Positions 12,185-25,107 of a stretch of DNA of 64,000 nucleotides are shown here, piece by piece (position 1 is the stretch's first letter; every line of letters begins with the position of its first letter). The stretch comes from Okapia johnstoni (lineage: Eukaryota > Chordata > Mammalia > Artiodactyla > Giraffidae). Under the pieces are notes generated by a model. The model saw only the letters and a list, made by a program, of their open reading frames with translations, was not told the DNA's origin and ran no database searches. The stretch is taken from contig CM044322.1 in NCBI GenBank assembly GCA_024291935.2, forward strand, positions 65,711,405-65,775,404, read 5' to 3'. The position numbers were made by a program, and so were the translations under genes.

Positions 12185-12679
12185 CACATCTTTTTATTTT
12201 CTCATAATAAGTAGCGTGTCTCACACCATTTGTCTGGTGTTTCCTAATCTTGGTAATTTTGAAGAGTACAGGCCAGTTTCTTTGTAAAATGCCTTTGCAA
12301 GGGGGGGTTACACAGTCATTAGATTCAGAGTATTTAATTTTCAGGAATATTTGTGAACTGATTTGTCCTTCATGGTGCCATCTTTTTAGGAAGAATGTGT
12401 GTTGTTTTGGCTTAACCCCATAACAGTGGTAATGGTCTTGATGACTTAAGGTAGTGGCCAATAGTTTTCCATGCTGAAAAGTTACTCTTTTTTCATTTAT
12501 AATTAATGGTCTGTTGGAAGATACTTTGTGTCTCTTTATAACTTATAACTCTTGATAACTTTGTAACACTTTGTAACTCTTCAAACTTTAACTCATTAGA
12601 TTTAACATACATTAAAATTTTGAATAATGTTATTTCTTTTTTATTTACTAGTTGGCATTTTGGTTCTATCCCATTTACT

Positions 12680-12684
<5 letters not shown>
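12185..12684 (-). mobile_element. Ancient L1-like 3' region, antisense
   Basis: The plus strand reads 'ccatttgtctggtgtttcct', 'gaagagtacaggccagttt', 'gtaattaatggtctgttgg'-like and 'ttactagttggcatttt' in the order I recall from a widespread old mammalian L1 3' UTR (medium certainty from memory). A G7 run interrupts it at 12301-12307. No coding potential. Confidence 0.45.

Positions 12685-12730
<46 letters not shown>
12685..12730. repeat. (TA)23 microsatellite
   Basis: An uninterrupted TA dinucleotide array, self-complementary and likely polymorphic. A looser TA-rich region follows to about 12775. Confidence 0.97.
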
Positions 12731-12733
<3 letters not shown>

Positions 12734-12810
12734 ACACAAAATATATACATATACATATATATATTAGAATATATAACAATGGGTGTTGGTTTGCCATGTT
12801 AGGAAATTCC

Positions 12811-13629
12811 TAGGTGAAATCTGAAACTTGCCCCAGTACATGGAGGGCAAAGAGAGATGAATAAATGAAGTAAACCACTCTAGGTTGGTAGGTGGTTAAT
12901 TTAATAAACAAGCAAACTTACGTAGGAGGCTTGTCTTTAGTGCTGCAGGACAAGTAGATCTCTGCACCCCCTTGCAACTCTTAAGTTGGGGCATTAACTG
13001 GGTTCAGTCATAGATTCAGTCCAGATGGTCTCAAAAACACCTCACTGTATCAAGGCTGTGAACTTGAAGGGGCTCTTAGTATGGGAACAGCATTTTTGGT
13101 TCAGTCTCTCGTCATGTCCAACTCTTTGTGACCCTATGAACTGCAGCACACCAGGCTTCCCTGTCCTTCACTATCTCCCAGAGTTTGTTTAAACTCATGT
13201 CCATTGATTCACAAACAGTAGGCAGAGCCAAGGACAGGAAAGGGATTAAGGAGCCTCAGATAGCCTAGATCTAGCCAGGGATCAACCTGCAGTCACATCA
13301 TGTCCTGTGCACCTCCTCCCACTAGATATCCTCCTTTTATTCAAAGTTACAATCTCTGAAGATTTTTATTCATTTTTATATTCAAGATGTCACAGATTTA
13401 ACTGCAAAGGCTCTTCCTCATGGACTTTCATGTCCTTTTGACATATCCCCATGGCTCTTTGAGACTTCTTGCTTCCTGTCAAGCAAAGTGTTTCAGATTC
13501 TTCTTGCAATTATACTATCCAAACCCTAAATTAGACATAAATGCAGGAGTCCTTGTTTCATTAAGTGAAGAATTTTAGAAATAGGGATGAGATATGACTC
13601 AGAGGCCAAGTGCAAGGTTCTGGGTCCTG
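12811..13629. other. Mixed-composition region around a short BovB fragment
   Basis: Less AT-rich than its neighbours. It holds the short BovB 3' fragment at 13098-13206. The sequence on both sides of that fragment could be one older repeat or LTR that I cannot name. No coding frame is convincing. Confidence 0.4.
13098..13206 (-). mobile_element. BovB 3' terminal fragment
   Basis: About 110 bases of BovB 3' end in reverse orientation. 'ggttcagtctctcgtcatg' is the complemented tail, followed by 'aactgcagcacaccaggc' and 'aaactcatgtccattga'. Strongly 5'-truncated, without a clear TSD. Confidence 0.85.
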
Positions 13630-13845
13630 AGGGACCTGAGATCTTTGTCCTGGCTCTGCTGTGGCTTCTAGCTCTGAGATCTTGGGAAACTTCTTTACTA
13701 TATGTTTCTGTTTCCTCACTTATAAAATGGGCACAATAATAATATCTAGCTTCTAAGATTATTGTTATAATTAAATAAAGTTTAATTACATCTAGGACAT
13801 GGCCCTTAGTAAGAGTTCAATTAATGTTAGCTGTTGCTTTTCTAT
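13630..13845 (+). mobile_element. MIR SINE (ancient, tRNA-derived)
   Basis: The order of blocks is diagnostic: 'gtcctggctctgctgtggc', 'gagatcttgggaaactt', 'gtttcctcacttataaaatg', 'ggcacaataataatatct', and an end resembling 'gttcaattaatgttagct'. It is nearly full-length and plus strand. MIR predates placental mammals. Confidence 0.88.
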
Positions 13846-13969
13846 GTGTCCAACATTCTATTTTCTGATTTATTTTCAGTTTTCCAAGTAAGTGTACATC
13901 CAGGAAAAGAGGGGCCATCTAGTCATATTTTTGTGCTATTTTAACTGCTTGTTATTGTTGTTTTGGTTA

Positions 13970-14169
13970 GTCACTAAGTTGTGTTTGACTCTTTGCAACC
14001 CCATGGACTTGCAGCCTGCCAAGTTTCTCTGTCCATAGGATTTCCCAGGCAAGAATGTTGGAATGGGTTACCATTTCCTTCTTCAGAGCATCTTCTTGAG
14101 TCAGGGATCAAATCTGCATCTCCTGCGCTGCAGGCAGATCTTTTACCACTGAGTCACATGGGAAGTCCA
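13970..14169 (-). mobile_element. Bov-tA SINE
   Basis: Minus-strand copy with a 9-base perfect TSD, 'ttttggtta', at 13961-13969 and 14170-14178. It runs from the complemented tail 'gtcactaagttgtgtttg' to the complemented head 'actgagtcacatgggaag'. Confidence 0.92.
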
Positions 14170-14224
14170 TTTTGGTTATACATTAGAATGTGATTTCCAA
14201 TTAGTAACATTGCCAGGCACTTAT

Positions 14225-14745
14225 TCTTGCTCATTGTTTGTATATCTTTCTGTTGAAATATTGTGCTTATTTAAAAAATATATTTTATTTTGAGTTAATA
14301 GATGCTCTCATCTAGTTAATTATCATATCTGTCACTTCAAATATGTACTTTTTTATGTGTGTGTGTAAGAACATTTAAGTTCTACTTTCCTAGAAAATTT
14401 CAATCATAGAACACAGTATTATCAATTACAGTTGTCATATTACATATTGGATCCTCAGAACTTAGTCATCTTATAATTGAAACTTTATACTCTTTTACCA
14501 ACTTCATCATATTACTTTCAATGCCCAAGCCCTTGCAACCAGTTTTCTGTTCTCTATTTTTATGAGTTCTTTTTTTTTAATCCTACATATAATGATTTGT
14601 CTTTCTCTGTGTGACTATTTATTTAGCATAATTCCCTACAGTTTTACCCTTGTAATTGCAGATGGCAAGATTTTTCTTTTTCATTTTGACTGAGAATATT
14701 CCATATATATGTATATACACACATATGCATAGCTGAGGATGTTTT
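14225..14745 (-). mobile_element. Ancient L1 3' region, antisense
   Basis: The plus strand carries antisense old-L1 landmarks in order: 'gtgtgtgtgtaagaacatt', 'acacagtattatcaattaca', 'cttataattgaaactttata', 'caaccagttttctgttctct', 'gatttgtctttctctgtg', 'gactgagaatattccatat'. Similar order recurs at 43384-43860. Non-coding. Confidence 0.75.
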
Positions 14746-14888
14746 ATATTTTGATTATTATATTAGTTGCACATGAACATCTTGTCAAGATTCAAAATTT
14801 ACACTTAAAATCTGTGCCTTTCACTAGAATTTGACTTAAAAAATAATAATATGTAAAACTGAACTAGTGCACACAATTCAGGCTTGGA

Positions 14889-14970
14889 TTCATGTTGATG
14901 TTCGACAGAAGCCAACAAAATTCTATAAAGCAATTATTTGTCAATTAAAAAATAAATAAATTAGAAAAAA
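14889..14970 (+). mobile_element. 82-base L1 tail between 32-base direct repeats
   Basis: 'ttcatgttgatgttcgacag' to an A-rich tail is the extreme 3' end of a ruminant L1. It is flanked by two 32-base segments, 14857-14888 and 14971-15002, that agree at about 27 positions. These are read as a long, aged TSD. Confidence 0.8.
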
Positions 14971-15002
14971 AATTGAACCAATACACACAATTGAGGCTTG
15001 GA

Positions 15003-15749
15003 AGTAGTCATTTATATCTGCATCCACCAGCTGGTGGAATTTGGAAATTTTCTAAAAATCCCAATGTATATTCAATCTAGAATACTTAGTCCAAAAAACT
15101 TGAGCATTTCATTCATTGAATCACTTAAGTGTGAAAATTTACATATGTCTCTTGTTACAATATCTATATCAGAATAAATGGATTCTTTGCCAAATTGTAT
15201 GTATCGCCACAATAATTTTCCATGACACATTGTCTATTTGGCTATCCATATTTTTGTATCTAAGAAAACTTTGTTTTTCATTTTCCCATTGCTTTCTGAT
15301 AAGTCTACATCAAAAAGAATGAAACATTAATTTTCAGTCAGGTTATTCTTTCACATTATTTTTAATAATTATCTTTGATATAGCTTATCTTTTCATATTC
15401 GTAGAAATCATAGGAATGGTTTCTAAATTAAATACCAGTATATTTTCTGTGTTTGAGATTTACTCAAAAATGATTCTTCAAAATAAAGGACATCCTCAAA
15501 TTCTAAGCAGCAACGTCCCCCACAGTTTGAAATTATGTTAACCTGGACTCAGGATATATCCTATTACAACAATTCTTTCATTACAGGAAAGGTAATATCT
15601 CCCTTCCCTTGAGATACTAAAGGAACACCACATTTTATTCAATATTAAATTTGGGGTAATATCTGTGGTCTTAATGCCATTGTGTTCACAGTTAAGATTA
15701 TTGTTCAAGCCTATGTGTCCCATACAAATAAAGGCATATTTAACAATAT
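15003..15749. other. AT-rich sequence without recognised feature
   Basis: About 750 bases. The only open frames are below 75 codons and lack recognisable motifs. No repeat family is evident. Confidence 0.45.
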
Positions 15750-15838
15750 CCTGACCCAAGGATCAAACCCATGTCTTTTATATCTCTTGCATTGGCAAGA
15801 GGGTTCTGTACCACTAGCACAACCTCAGAAGCCCCCAT
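15750..15838 (-). mobile_element. Bov-tA SINE head fragment
   Basis: Only the complement of the tRNA-like 5' part remains ('ctgacccaaggatcaaac' to 'accactagcacaacctcagaag'). The 3' tail is missing, so this is a decayed or deletion-truncated copy. Confidence 0.7.
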
Positions 15839-16027
15839 TTATCAGAATAACAATAAATGTCACTTCAAGCAAGTCCTGTAATCTGGGTAGATTAATTTGT
15901 TGATATTTCATTTCATGGTAGTATAAATCCTGATATGAATCTGGCAGCCTTTCTTCAGTTAGTAATTGCACCATGGTTACACCATGTGGAACACTTAGTC
16001 TCTGAGGTCTCAGTACATGCAAGGACT

Positions 16028-16036
16028 TAAATATAT

Positions 16037-16092
<56 letters not shown>

Positions 16093-16171
16093 TGTATATA
16101 CATTTATGTATATATGTGTATATACATATGTATATGTATATGTATGTATATGTATATATTGTTTTCTTAGA

Positions 16172-16220
<49 letters not shown>
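16028..16220. repeat. Compound TA/CA/TATG microsatellite
   Basis: A (TA)n block (16029-16080), a short CA array, mixed TATG-type repeats, then a second clean (TA)n block (16174-16220). Immediately to the right, 'tccttcata' and 'tatgaagga' (about 16230-16252) form a 9-base stem with a short loop. The region is self-complementary and could extrude. Confidence 0.95.
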
Positions 16221-16223
<3 letters not shown>

Positions 16224-16252
16224 CTTCATATCCTTCATATACGTATGAAGGA

Positions 16253-16752
16253 CAATAGCCCTTAACAACTTCAGAAGTGGTACAAGCAACTTTCCCTCAA
16301 AGTCATAGAATAGCTGCTCTGCTACTTCAACCTAACCACAAGGGAGACTAGTAAGTGGAGGAGAGCTCAGAAAATACTTGTGAGCACTATCTTTGCCAGC
16401 AAGTAACCACAAGATGCCCTGCAAATGAAATAGGAATGAATGTCTGGACACCCATCCAGTCAGCTTTTGCATAGGTCCTCCAGTCTCAGGGCACTCTGTC
16501 TACACAAGTTACAAGCTCCACTTCTGCTGTTGGAGACTCCACCTTGAGGGAATCCAGGCTTTCTGGGTTAGAATAGTTTTACTTTCTTTGTTTTTTTGCT
16601 TTTCCCCACAAGATTTGAATTTTCTGTTGCTCACACACAATGCCACATCACACCACTGTCTCCAAGGATATAATACAACAGGAAATGAAATGAACCAAAC
16701 CCTACTAAGGACATTTAAATTATAATTGTGTGGAAAACATGTCCAAAGAACT
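16253..16752. other. Mixed sequence without recognised element
   Basis: About 500 bases of more even composition. A 111-codon frame on the minus strand (16509-16844) runs into the adjacent microsatellite and has no recognisable domain. An old LTR is possible but not supported. Confidence 0.4.
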
Positions 16753-16757
16753 TTATA

Positions 16758-16793
<36 letters not shown>

Positions 16794-16831
16794 TGTATGT
16801 ATGTATGTATATGTATATACATATATATATA
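16753..16831. repeat. (TATG)n microsatellite with TA edges
   Basis: About a dozen GTAT units (from about 16765 to 16810) between TA dinucleotide edges. It abuts the truncated 5' end of BovB C. Confidence 0.96.
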
Positions 16832-18673
16832 AAGTGAAAGGCAAAGGAGAGAAGGAAAGATATACCCACTTGAATGTAGAGTTCCAAAGAATAGCAAGGA
16901 GAGATAAGAAAGACTTCCTCAGTGATCAATGCAAAGAAATAGAGGAAAACAATAGAATGGGAAAGACTAGAAATCTCTTCAAGAAAATTAGAGATACTAA
17001 GGGAACATTTCATACAAAGTGGGCTCAATAAAGGACAGAAATGGTATGGACCTAACAGAAGCAGAAGATATTAAGAAGGGGTGGCAAGGATAAACAGAAG
17101 AACTACACCAAAAAAGATCTTCATAACCCACATAATTACCATGGTGTGATCACTCATCCATAGCCAGACATCCTGGAATGAGAGGTCAAGTGGGCCTTAG
17201 GAAGGATCACTATGAACAAAGCTAGTGGAGGTGATGGAATTCCAGTTGAGCCATTTCAAATCCTAGATGCTGTGAAAGTGCTGCACTCAATATGCCAGCA
17301 AATTTGGAAAGCTCAGCACTGCCCACAGGACTGGAAAAGGTCAGTTTTCAATCCAAACTCAAAGACAGGGAATGCCAAAGAATGCTCAAATTACCACCCT
17401 ATTACACTCATCTCACATGCAGGCTAAATAATGCTCAAAATTCTTCAAGCCAGGCTTCAACAGTATGTGAACCGTGAAATTCCAGATGTTCAAGCTGGAT
17501 TTAGAAAAGGCAGAGGAACCAGAGATCAAATTGCCAACATTTATTTGATCATTGAAAAAGTGAAGGAGTTCCAGAAAAACATCTACTTCTGCTTCATTGA
17601 CTAAACTAAAGCCTTTGACTGTGTGGATCACAACAAACTCTGGAAAATTCTTAAAGAGATGGGAATACCAGACCACCTGACCTGCCTCCTGAGAAATCTG
17701 TATGCAGGTCAAGAAACAGCAGTTAGAACTGGACATGGAACAATAGACTGGTTCCAAACTGGGAAAGGAGTATGTCAAGGCTGTATATTGTCACCCTGGT
17801 TATTTAACTTTTATGCAGAGTACATCATGAGAAATGCCAAGCTAGATGAAGCAAAAACTGGAATCAAGAATACTGGGAGAAATATCAATAATCAGATACG
17901 TAGATGACACCACACTTATGGCAGAAAGCGAAGAACTAAAAAGCCTCTTGATGAAAGTGAAAGAAGAGAGTGAAAAAGTTGGCTTAAAACTCAACATTCA
18001 GAAAACTAAGGTCATGGCATCTGGTCCCATCACTTCATGGCAAATAGATGGGGAAACAATGTAAACAGTGCCAGGCTAATTTGGGGGCTCCTAAATCACT
18101 GAAGATATTGACTGAAGCCATGAAATTAAAAGACGCTTACTCCTTGGAAGAAAAGCTATGACCAACCTAGATAGCATATTAAAAAGCAGAGACATTGCTT
18201 TGCCGGCAAAGGTCTGTCTAGTCAAGGCTATAGTTTTTCCATTAGTCAAGTATGCATGTGAGAGTTGGACCATAAACAAGGCTGAGTGCTGAAGAATTGA
18301 TGCTTTTGAACTGTGGTGTTGGAGAACACTTGTGAGAATCCTTTGGACTGCAAGGAGATCCAATTAGTCCATCCTAAAGGAAATCAGTCCTTAATATTCA
18401 TTGGGAGGACTGATGTTGAAGCTGAAACTCCAATACTCTGGCCACCTGATGTGAAGAACCAACTCATTGGAAAAGACCCTGATTCTGGGAAAGATTGAAG
18501 CCTGGAGGAGAAGGGGATGACAGAGGATGAGATGGTTGGATGGCTTGCTTCACTGACTCATTGAACATGAGTCTGAGTAGTCCTGGGAGTTGGTGATGGA
18601 CAGGGAAACCTGGTGTACTGGAGTCCATGGGGTTGCAAGGAGTCAGACAAGACTGAGGGACTGAACTGAACTG
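16832..18673 (+). mobile_element. BovB LINE copy C (5'-truncated)
   Basis: Plus-strand BovB from the lysine-rich linker before the RT to the 3' tail (ends 'gactgaactgaactgat'). Open pieces cover the pre-RT helix region (16850-17031), the RT core with DCVDHNKLW (17623-17907), the catalytic box YVDD at 17897-17908, and the thumb (17910-18064). Stops, a disrupted stretch near 18061-18110 and frameshifts inactivate it. Both ends adjoin TA-rich DNA, so insertion into a microsatellite is likely. Confidence 0.94.
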
Positions 18674-21600
18674 ATTTGTAAATATATATATATATATATT
18701 TCCTGTTAAAGTTTGAAAGTTCTAGCTGAGATCATAAAGAAAAAAATGCTTTTTAAAACTTCCCTGATGTGTGAAGTCAGGAAAAGGCAAGAAATTTAGA
18801 ATATACCTTGGCTATTCTCTTGTGAGAGGGAGAAAAAGTTTTCTCTCATTGATTCCCAGAAGTTGACATGTATGAAAATAGACCAGTGTTAATTTTTCAA
18901 TCTGATTAGTCTGTCACATTAATTTGGTAAAAATCTGTCATATTTTTAAAAAGCTATGACTGAGCTCAAGGCAACCAGAAAACACTGATATTTAACTCAT
19001 TTTCTAAGACAGAGGCATGTTTTCTAATTTTTTAAAAAACTTTCACCTTTGCAGAGTTTATAGGAAAGATACCATAATTGCTGAGTTAAAGTATTCTATT
19101 TAAAGTTGACCCATAGTATTATCTTTCTACTGGTTCTGTCTCTCTGTGTTTATTCAGTGATAATCTTCCCTGAAGAGAATTGTTTTAAATTTATATGACA
19201 ATTATATATTTAAGACAAAAAATTCAAATATTGCAGGAAGATTATAATTAATGTAAAATACCAAATTTTACACATCCCAGAGTTGACTACTTGCTCAGTA
19301 AGACCTCCTTTAAACTTTTTCTTTGTAGCACAATGGAACTATTCTCTAAGCCTTTTCTTAATTTATGTTCTTAAATTAATATATATATAAAACTAATATA
19401 TATATTAATTATGTTTGTATCTTTATCCTCCATTAATGCATATGGATAGGTTTACTTCTAGTTTTTAATCATACAATGTTGCAATTATTATATTTTAAAA
19501 AATGACTACAGTAAGCTCTTCATATCTCAGCTCCTTGTAAGCCAGTCACTGGGCAATAGTTATAACCTTTCTAGACTGCCTTCTGCTTGAAGCACACCAT
19601 CACGGAAGAATTGCAGATGAGCAAAATGGGTGTTTTATTATTACATTGGAGATAGATTTGACTGTTGGTTGGGAAGGGCATGTTTTATCTTCTGCTATGT
19701 CATCTAGAGAATGTTTCATATTATTGGGCTCCTTATTGACTACATTCTTGGTTTCACTGTTTCTTTATAACAGTAATACTTCTGCAAGGTTATCTTAGGC
19801 TATAATTAGTTCATTTATGATTTTATTCTAACTGGTATGATAACTTAAAATATTTTTTTTTAATGATCTGAACAATATTTAGTTGTTCCATGGAGTTACT
19901 ATCATCAATTGACAGACAAGATAGGGAAGTACTTGAAATCTTTGGTAGCTCTCTTGCAAATCCATTAATTCCATAAAAAAGAAAATGTGATACCCTTGAG
20001 TTCTATTCAGATGCATTTAATAGCATTAATAAGTCAAGATATAATGTCAGTTTCTCTCTGTCTCTCCCTTTGAAATAAAAAACAAAAACATAGTGAAATG
20101 ATATAAGAAATCTTAAACAGAGAATCTTCAAAAGAACATGACGAATATGTACTTTCATAGATGTCCTCTTCCCCATTCATTAGGATAATAATATATTGAT
20201 TGATAATTATTTCATTTAACTCAAAAGACTTGCTAAGTATGTATTTTGTCATAGAAATAAAGATAACCTGTTTTAATACTGAATTCGTTACCAGAGATAT
20301 TTTAAGCTGAGGATTTATGATCACTTAAGAATGTGGAAAAAAAAAATAGAATTATCATATGAGTGACTTTCGATCCCTTTGAACTTAGAATTTTAAAAAT
20401 GATAGGGACTAAGAGGGATAAATTATAAAGCTACTACATAATCCCTGACTTCCAGGAGCCAACACCTAAAGGAGATACTTCCCTGCAAAAATATGTATTC
20501 TATTTTTTTTTAATTACCTTCTGTTAAAAATATCAATTAGTTCCATAACATCATTATTTTTAATTTTGCATATAAATCAGTAAAACATTTGTTATTAACT
20601 TTGCACAAATAAGAAAAATATGAGCTATATATAGGATCTGCATAATGATGCATTTCAATTAAATTTTTGTAAGAGGCATAAGGTTACACATGATAAACAA
20701 AGGTTATCAGATTACTTTTAAAGACCCTGCCCTGAAATGTTCCTTGAATTTCACTTTGTCATGATTATCAAAAAATAACCTATCTACCTGGAACCACAAG
20801 CTGCATCAAGAATAACAGCAAAATGTTCATTAACACTAATCTCATTTAGATCCTTTATCAACACTATCTTTCCATATCCATATTAATAAACCCGCAATTA
20901 TTACACAGTATTTTAAACATAAATTAGATGTTGTCAGTTTTTTACATGCCATCAAATTTAAGACGAAAAGATAGCACTTAAATTTTCGTTTGGAGAGAAA
21001 ATGGCTATTGGAATGATTTTCTTGGTGGTGGTGGCAGTGGCGGTAATGTGTTTTGTTTCATGTTGTTCTGTTTGTGCCACTTAACTGAGAGCTGCAAGAA
21101 ACTTTGTTTGAAACCGGGGAAGCTTTATAGTTGTCCCAATGAGAAAAGTGATCTTTATATTTTAAGAGGATTTACAAATCAAGTCAAAACTTATCCATTA
21201 TTCAAATAGGATATATATGTATATATATCCAGATATTACCTTTTCTGCCTGAACAAATATAGATTATAGGTGAGTGATTAAGAGATTATACTAGAATGCA
21301 GATTTGTATGATTGCTATTCTGAAATCAGGCTCCAATCACTATTGTAGGTTTATGTTTATTAATTAAATTATTGTTGAAAATCAGTCCCATGATATTCTA
21401 GTCTCCTCTTCATTAAAAGAAAAGGTTGCTTGACAAATTAATATTCAGAATTCTTCATTAGTATTTAGGAGTGCTGACTGAGTTATAATTGTTATATATA
21501 ATTGGCTATTAAATAGACTTGTGTTCTACAGTGAGATATTTTATATTAAATATCTGTTTTGTTTATTTATTGAAGATTAATCTAGCCTCAACTTGGCTGT

Positions 21601-24600
21601 AGTTCCCATTAAAATTATAGACAGTTATTTAATCTCTAGTAGAAAAAGGAAAGGTCATATTAAACCCTTGACATAACCAGTTTTTGGAGTTAAGGTCACT
21701 TCACTTTTCACTGCATGTTGAAATGTTTCAAATTATTTTAAAATATATTATGTATTTACCCTTTCCAATATTTGCTCTGTGTGTTGAAAATGCAAAATGA
21801 AGAGAAGACAAAATGTCATGCCCATTTCCCTGGGAACTGAATAAAAAGATCACCTGATTCAAATTCTATAAATTTATTTACTAAAGTACACCACTACTTA
21901 TTTTAGAAGAACTTTTTTAGCTTAAAAAGGAAAACAGTGTTTTTTACATTCTGCCATTTAATTAGAAATATAAAAGCAAAATGTTTTGGGCTTGAATCTT
22001 TACTTCATATAGTTTTATTAGTAGATCATCTTTCAAAAGTTATGCTAAAAATAAATAACTTCAGGCAAAATATTTGAAATATATTAATTTTATAAATATT
22101 TCTTCTTTGTGTTTTTATGTTAAAGAGAAATTGAAAATGCATAATAAGGGTTATTTGATTTAGTGAAACATATTGCACTAGCAAACAGAAGACGATTTCC
22201 AAGGTTATTTTTCTCCCTATTCCTTATTCCTTCTTATCTAAATGCATACAGCTTTCAGCTTGAACAAGCACTGAATTCACTCTTCAAATTATGTATGTAC
22301 ACTTGACTTAGCTCCAATGCAGGAATGGAACATAAACAGGAAAATCTGCACAGCAAACAGCCATCAGAAAAAATCTTTGTGGTGTCCTATGTGGTCTGAA
22401 AAACATAATAAAATTAAAAGTTAGCAATATATATTTAAAGAATTTTTCAGATATATTAAGAACATGTATTTCCTCTAAAGAAGTTTGCATCTGCTACCAA
22501 AGGATGGTGTATTTTAAGGAGACCATGATTTTTAATGAGGTAGATTTTAGAAACTTATAATTATATCAATAAGAAACCCAAGTAGATTTCTATAAAAATA
22601 AAGTTTTCTTCAACAGACATCAGAGGAATAGTTCAACTTGAAAACTCTTCTCTACTTGTGTGAGTGCTATTTTAAGGTAATTTCATATGTACATGAACTT
22701 ATTTTGTAATAATTTCCCAAGTCACAAAGTGATGATTTAATTGGTAAGTGATGTTTCTAAAGGTCATGAAGATGTTGTTGATTACATAATTTCTAAACTT
22801 TCTCTGACTGCTCATCTGTTCACTCACATCTGTTAAGGACACTCCTCCAGGTCCATGTTAGCAATTCATCTGTTACACTTGATCAAATTGAAATAGAACA
22901 GAAGTAAACAGCAGATATTTGCCCAAGGCAGGTTGATTTTAGATTATTTCTGGGAGAGGTGGTCAGTTCATAAAGTTTTGGAGAAAACAATTTTCTTTGC
23001 TTAGAGAAACGTTACCTTTATATAGGGACAAATTCTTTCCTAGCAAAAAAGTAGAAAGAAGTAAAATAATTAAAATTACTCTATTGTTAATAGCAATAAT
23101 GATTGCCTTTAACAAATACTGATGATGCAATATTTTACAAAAAATTTAGTATAACACCAGTGTAACAGTGACTGTAAAGGAATAAAAATGTTTGGGAAAT
23201 TGACATACAGCTAAATATGTATACTTTCACAGAATGTAAATACATCTTAAACTCGTCCACACACGTTTAGATATAGAGAGTAAAGCAGAAGGTGGCTAGG
23301 TGTCATGGAGCATGCTTTGAAAGAAAATTGAATTCAACACATTGGAAACTTGCCTTACTTACACTTAAAATTCAAAATTTTCTATAAATCTGTGTATATA
23401 TAATTGCACTAAAATGTGTTATAGAACATGTAGGGAAAAGTCGTATGACAAAGCCAGAAATCAGCCCCACTTTAGGCACAGGGTATTGTGCCCCTGGTTC
23501 TGTGCCCACTTTCTTTTCCTTGGGTCCACCCCCAGACCTTTGTTTACCCAGACGTAAGAGGAATCCATGAAATTCTCACAGTAATCCATTGTGGTGCTAA
23601 AATCTATGCATTCCTATTTATTTTTTATCTTAAAAAGAATGATAATAACTTTGCCTATATTGAATATATGGATTGACAGTAGAAACTCTTTCCCATCAGT
23701 TAGTCATATGTCCAGACAGCCCTAAGTGGCTTCCTAGATATGGGGTATCCTGAAAGAAGAGTGAAATTTTCCCAGCACTGAGATGTGAAGGTGGGGAGAC
23801 TGAGAGAAGGAAAAGTGTCGAGGAGTGGAGGGAACAGGAAGATGTTGAACTTATAATCTGAGTCATGATATGTCTGAGAGTAAAAGGAGTCCACTTAATA
23901 ATTGGCCAGGACATTGGATAAACCAGCACCATTCTGGCCAAGTGATTGGTGTCGTTAAAAAGGGGTAGAAAGTTTTGTGTTCAATGCCAGCTTATTGGGA
24001 CATATGAAAATGCATATTCACTAAGTCTAAAGCAGTTAAATATCATGTTATAGAGACAATTAGTTATTTTTTTATTAAATAAGCTATTGCAAAATGGACA
24101 GAAGGTATATAAATGAATGGTTCTCAGTGTTCATATACATATTTGCTTAGGAAACCTCTCAGGGTCAGATGTCTTGCAGAATTTAGGATTTTCAGATTTA
24201 TAAAATTAATAAGTAATACCATCCCAGCAGGTTTGGATAAAACTCTAAATTTGCATATTTTCACATATGTTAACATATTTTCGACAAGACATATATACAA
24301 TCACAGCAAAATACATAAAATTCATAAATAACTTCATGCTAATTCACACAAGGTTTCCATTAATGGACCATATGATTATGCTTGCTACTAGAGCTTTTGA
24401 GATTTAAGAGGCGTGGAAAAGGAGTTGTGGACATGTACTGTATATAAAAGGTCTTTCTTGGTAAAACTTTAGATTTTTAACATTTATAAAATAAAATAAT
24501 TGATTTGCTCCTTAGTTCATTAATTGGAGATCAATCTTTGCAAAACTTTTGCTTTGCTTGTCTTGTGCTTAAAACTGAAAGGAAAATGTTGTCATTATCT

Positions 24601-25040
24601 TAATGGTTCACACTATAAATTTATGCATGACCACCAATCTTCTTTGAGTTCCCACTAATCAAATGTGTATATTTTCTAGTAATTATTGACAGTGAGAGAT
24701 GATATCTAATATTGCTTATCTCTTTAAGCATATCAAACAGAATGAGTAAGTCTGTCAAATCTGAATTTCTCAGTAGAACAATATTAAAAGTCTAATCCCA
24801 TTTAAGTGCAAGTTATTGCCAAAGTGATTAGTATGTTTTTCACACCCATCTACAGTATTGTTCAAAACAGATTTTCAACCATTTATTGTCGATCATGATG
24901 CATAATGTAATTAGAGGCTCATAAATGACAACCACATATTCAGATGACTCAATGGAATGACAAATTCTCTTCTTTTACTCCATCACTTATCACCTCCAAA
25001 ATAATGCTATTGGATAGCTTCCCTAAATCATAGTGTTTTA
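18674..25040. other. 6.3-kb block without recognised ruminant repeats
   Basis: Apart from a short TA tract (18681-18700) and a small GGT-rich patch (about 21022-21045), I recognise no BovB, Bov-tA/BovA2 or ruminant L1 here, unlike the rest of the window. Composition is AT-rich. Open frames do not exceed about 96 codons and show no domain. It could hold conserved non-coding or older decayed repeats; neither can be shown from sequence alone. Confidence 0.5.
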
Positions 25041-25044
25041 TTTG

Positions 25045-25080
<36 letters not shown>
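25045..25080. repeat. (TA)n(CA)n microsatellite
   Basis: A run of TA dinucleotides followed by about eight CA units, directly left of a truncated SINE. Confidence 0.95.
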
Positions 25081-25081
<1 letters not shown>

Positions 25082-25107
25082 AATATATATGTATAATATC
25101 CCTTGTG

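Noticed and set aside
16017..17031. Several frames rich in Ile/Tyr or Met/Cys/Val/Tyr repeats
   Set aside because: They are translations of TA and TATG microsatellites.
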